From positions 19,208,448 through 19,272,447 of the forward strand of contig NW_020654810.1 of NCBI RefSeq assembly GCF_003589595.1: a stretch of DNA of 64,000 nt, given 5' to 3'. The position numbers and the translations under genes were made by a program. The notes beneath the pieces are model-generated. The model was not told the origin of the DNA, made no database searches, and saw nothing but the letters and a program-made list of their open reading frames with translations. Positions within the stretch are counted from its first letter, which is position 1; each line of letters begins with the position of its first letter. Shown here piece by piece: positions 63,631 through 64,000 of this stretch. The stretch is from Hyposmocoma kahamanoa. Its lineage: Eukaryota; Arthropoda; Insecta; Lepidoptera; Cosmopterigidae.

Positions 63631-64000
63631 TTGATACACAGAATAGGATCAACCTTAATTTATATGGAGCGCGGTCAGAGAATTATCCTCGTAATGCTTT
63701 AGGTAATACCGGATTATTAAGTCTAATCATTGAATTGTTAGTTCACTGTATGGACAATCATTTACCCCATCAGATAAATATATTGTGATATGTTTACTTA
63801 GGCAATACACCGATGGGTAAAAGCTTTTAACACGTCGTGTTTGTGGAAAGTTATTACGATAACAATGTCACTGGGTTTTATTGTTGCGATTGAACAATTT
63901 GTTATTTAAAGTTATGTGGATTATAGATATTATTTATGTTGGTAGCCTTTGATCTTTGGCCTTTTGATTGGATTTTCCTTGGTTAATGTAGTCGTAGTGT

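Larger units (their letters stand above)
61745..64000. other. Region upstream of the visible NOS exons
   Basis: Holds the GC-rich MITE, a retroposon A copy and repeat H. The frame of NOS exon 1 stays open to about 61830, then stops. I could not find the NOS start codon or a further exon, so the 5' end probably lies beyond the window. Confidence 0.5.

Noticed and set aside
1..64000. CRISPR array, operon, phage or bacterial defence system
   Set aside because: Regular short-spacer repeats are absent, genes are spliced, and all repeats found are eukaryotic transposon types.

Overview
This window is nuclear DNA from an insect, most likely a moth or butterfly. The evidence is AT-rich sequence, canonical GT-AG introns, a eukaryotic tRNA gene, and a very dense load of repeats that includes tRNA-derived SINEs, RTE- and Jockey-like LINE tails, and mariner, Tc1, hAT-like and Harbinger-like DNA elements. 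I see no bacterial or viral gene organisation.

Only three host genes can be supported. A tRNA-Asp(GUC) gene lies on the minus strand at 6954-7025. A four-exon plus-strand gene at 15946-23352 rebuilds a complete 236-residue homologue of the ciliary protein CFAP299 (C4orf22). From 61744 down to 23789 the minus strand carries a nitric oxide synthase (NOS) gene. I reconstructed 22 coding exons, about 1149 residues, all with matching splice phases. They cover the Zn/heme oxygenase domain, the calmodulin-binding helix, the FMN domain with its autoinhibitory-type insert, and the FAD/NADPH domain to the natural stop. The first part of the N-terminus was not found. CFAP299 and NOS are convergent, with stop codons only 436 bp apart.

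The NOS gene has one serious lesion in this sequence. Exon 5, in the heme/arginine domain, carries one extra A (a T run at 46680-46682 on the plus strand). This shifts the frame and gives a stop 11 codons later, although conserved NOS sequence continues in the next frame. It may be an assembly error, a null allele or an early pseudogene.

Region by region: 1-15945 is repeats plus the tRNA; 15946-23352 is CFAP299 with Harbinger-type debris in its introns; 23353-23788 is the convergent intergenic gap; 23789-61744 is NOS, whose introns hold most of the mobile DNA; 61745-64000 is repeats and a GC-rich MITE. The largest intron (34406-45432, 11 kb) holds a palindromic mariner: two head-to-head transposase copies on ~1-kb inverted arms, flanked by TA and ending in the same terminal sequence on both sides.

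Other notable elements are a four-copy MITE family with exact 8-bp target duplications, a Tc1/mariner-type MITE whose empty site is present elsewhere in the window, a 177-bp tandem array with repeated CCAAT-like boxes ending at a TATA-like box, and a head-to-head SINE pair. No CRISPR array, operon or other prokaryotic system is present. Exon joins and repeat families were deduced by reading and translating by eye; no database search was possible.
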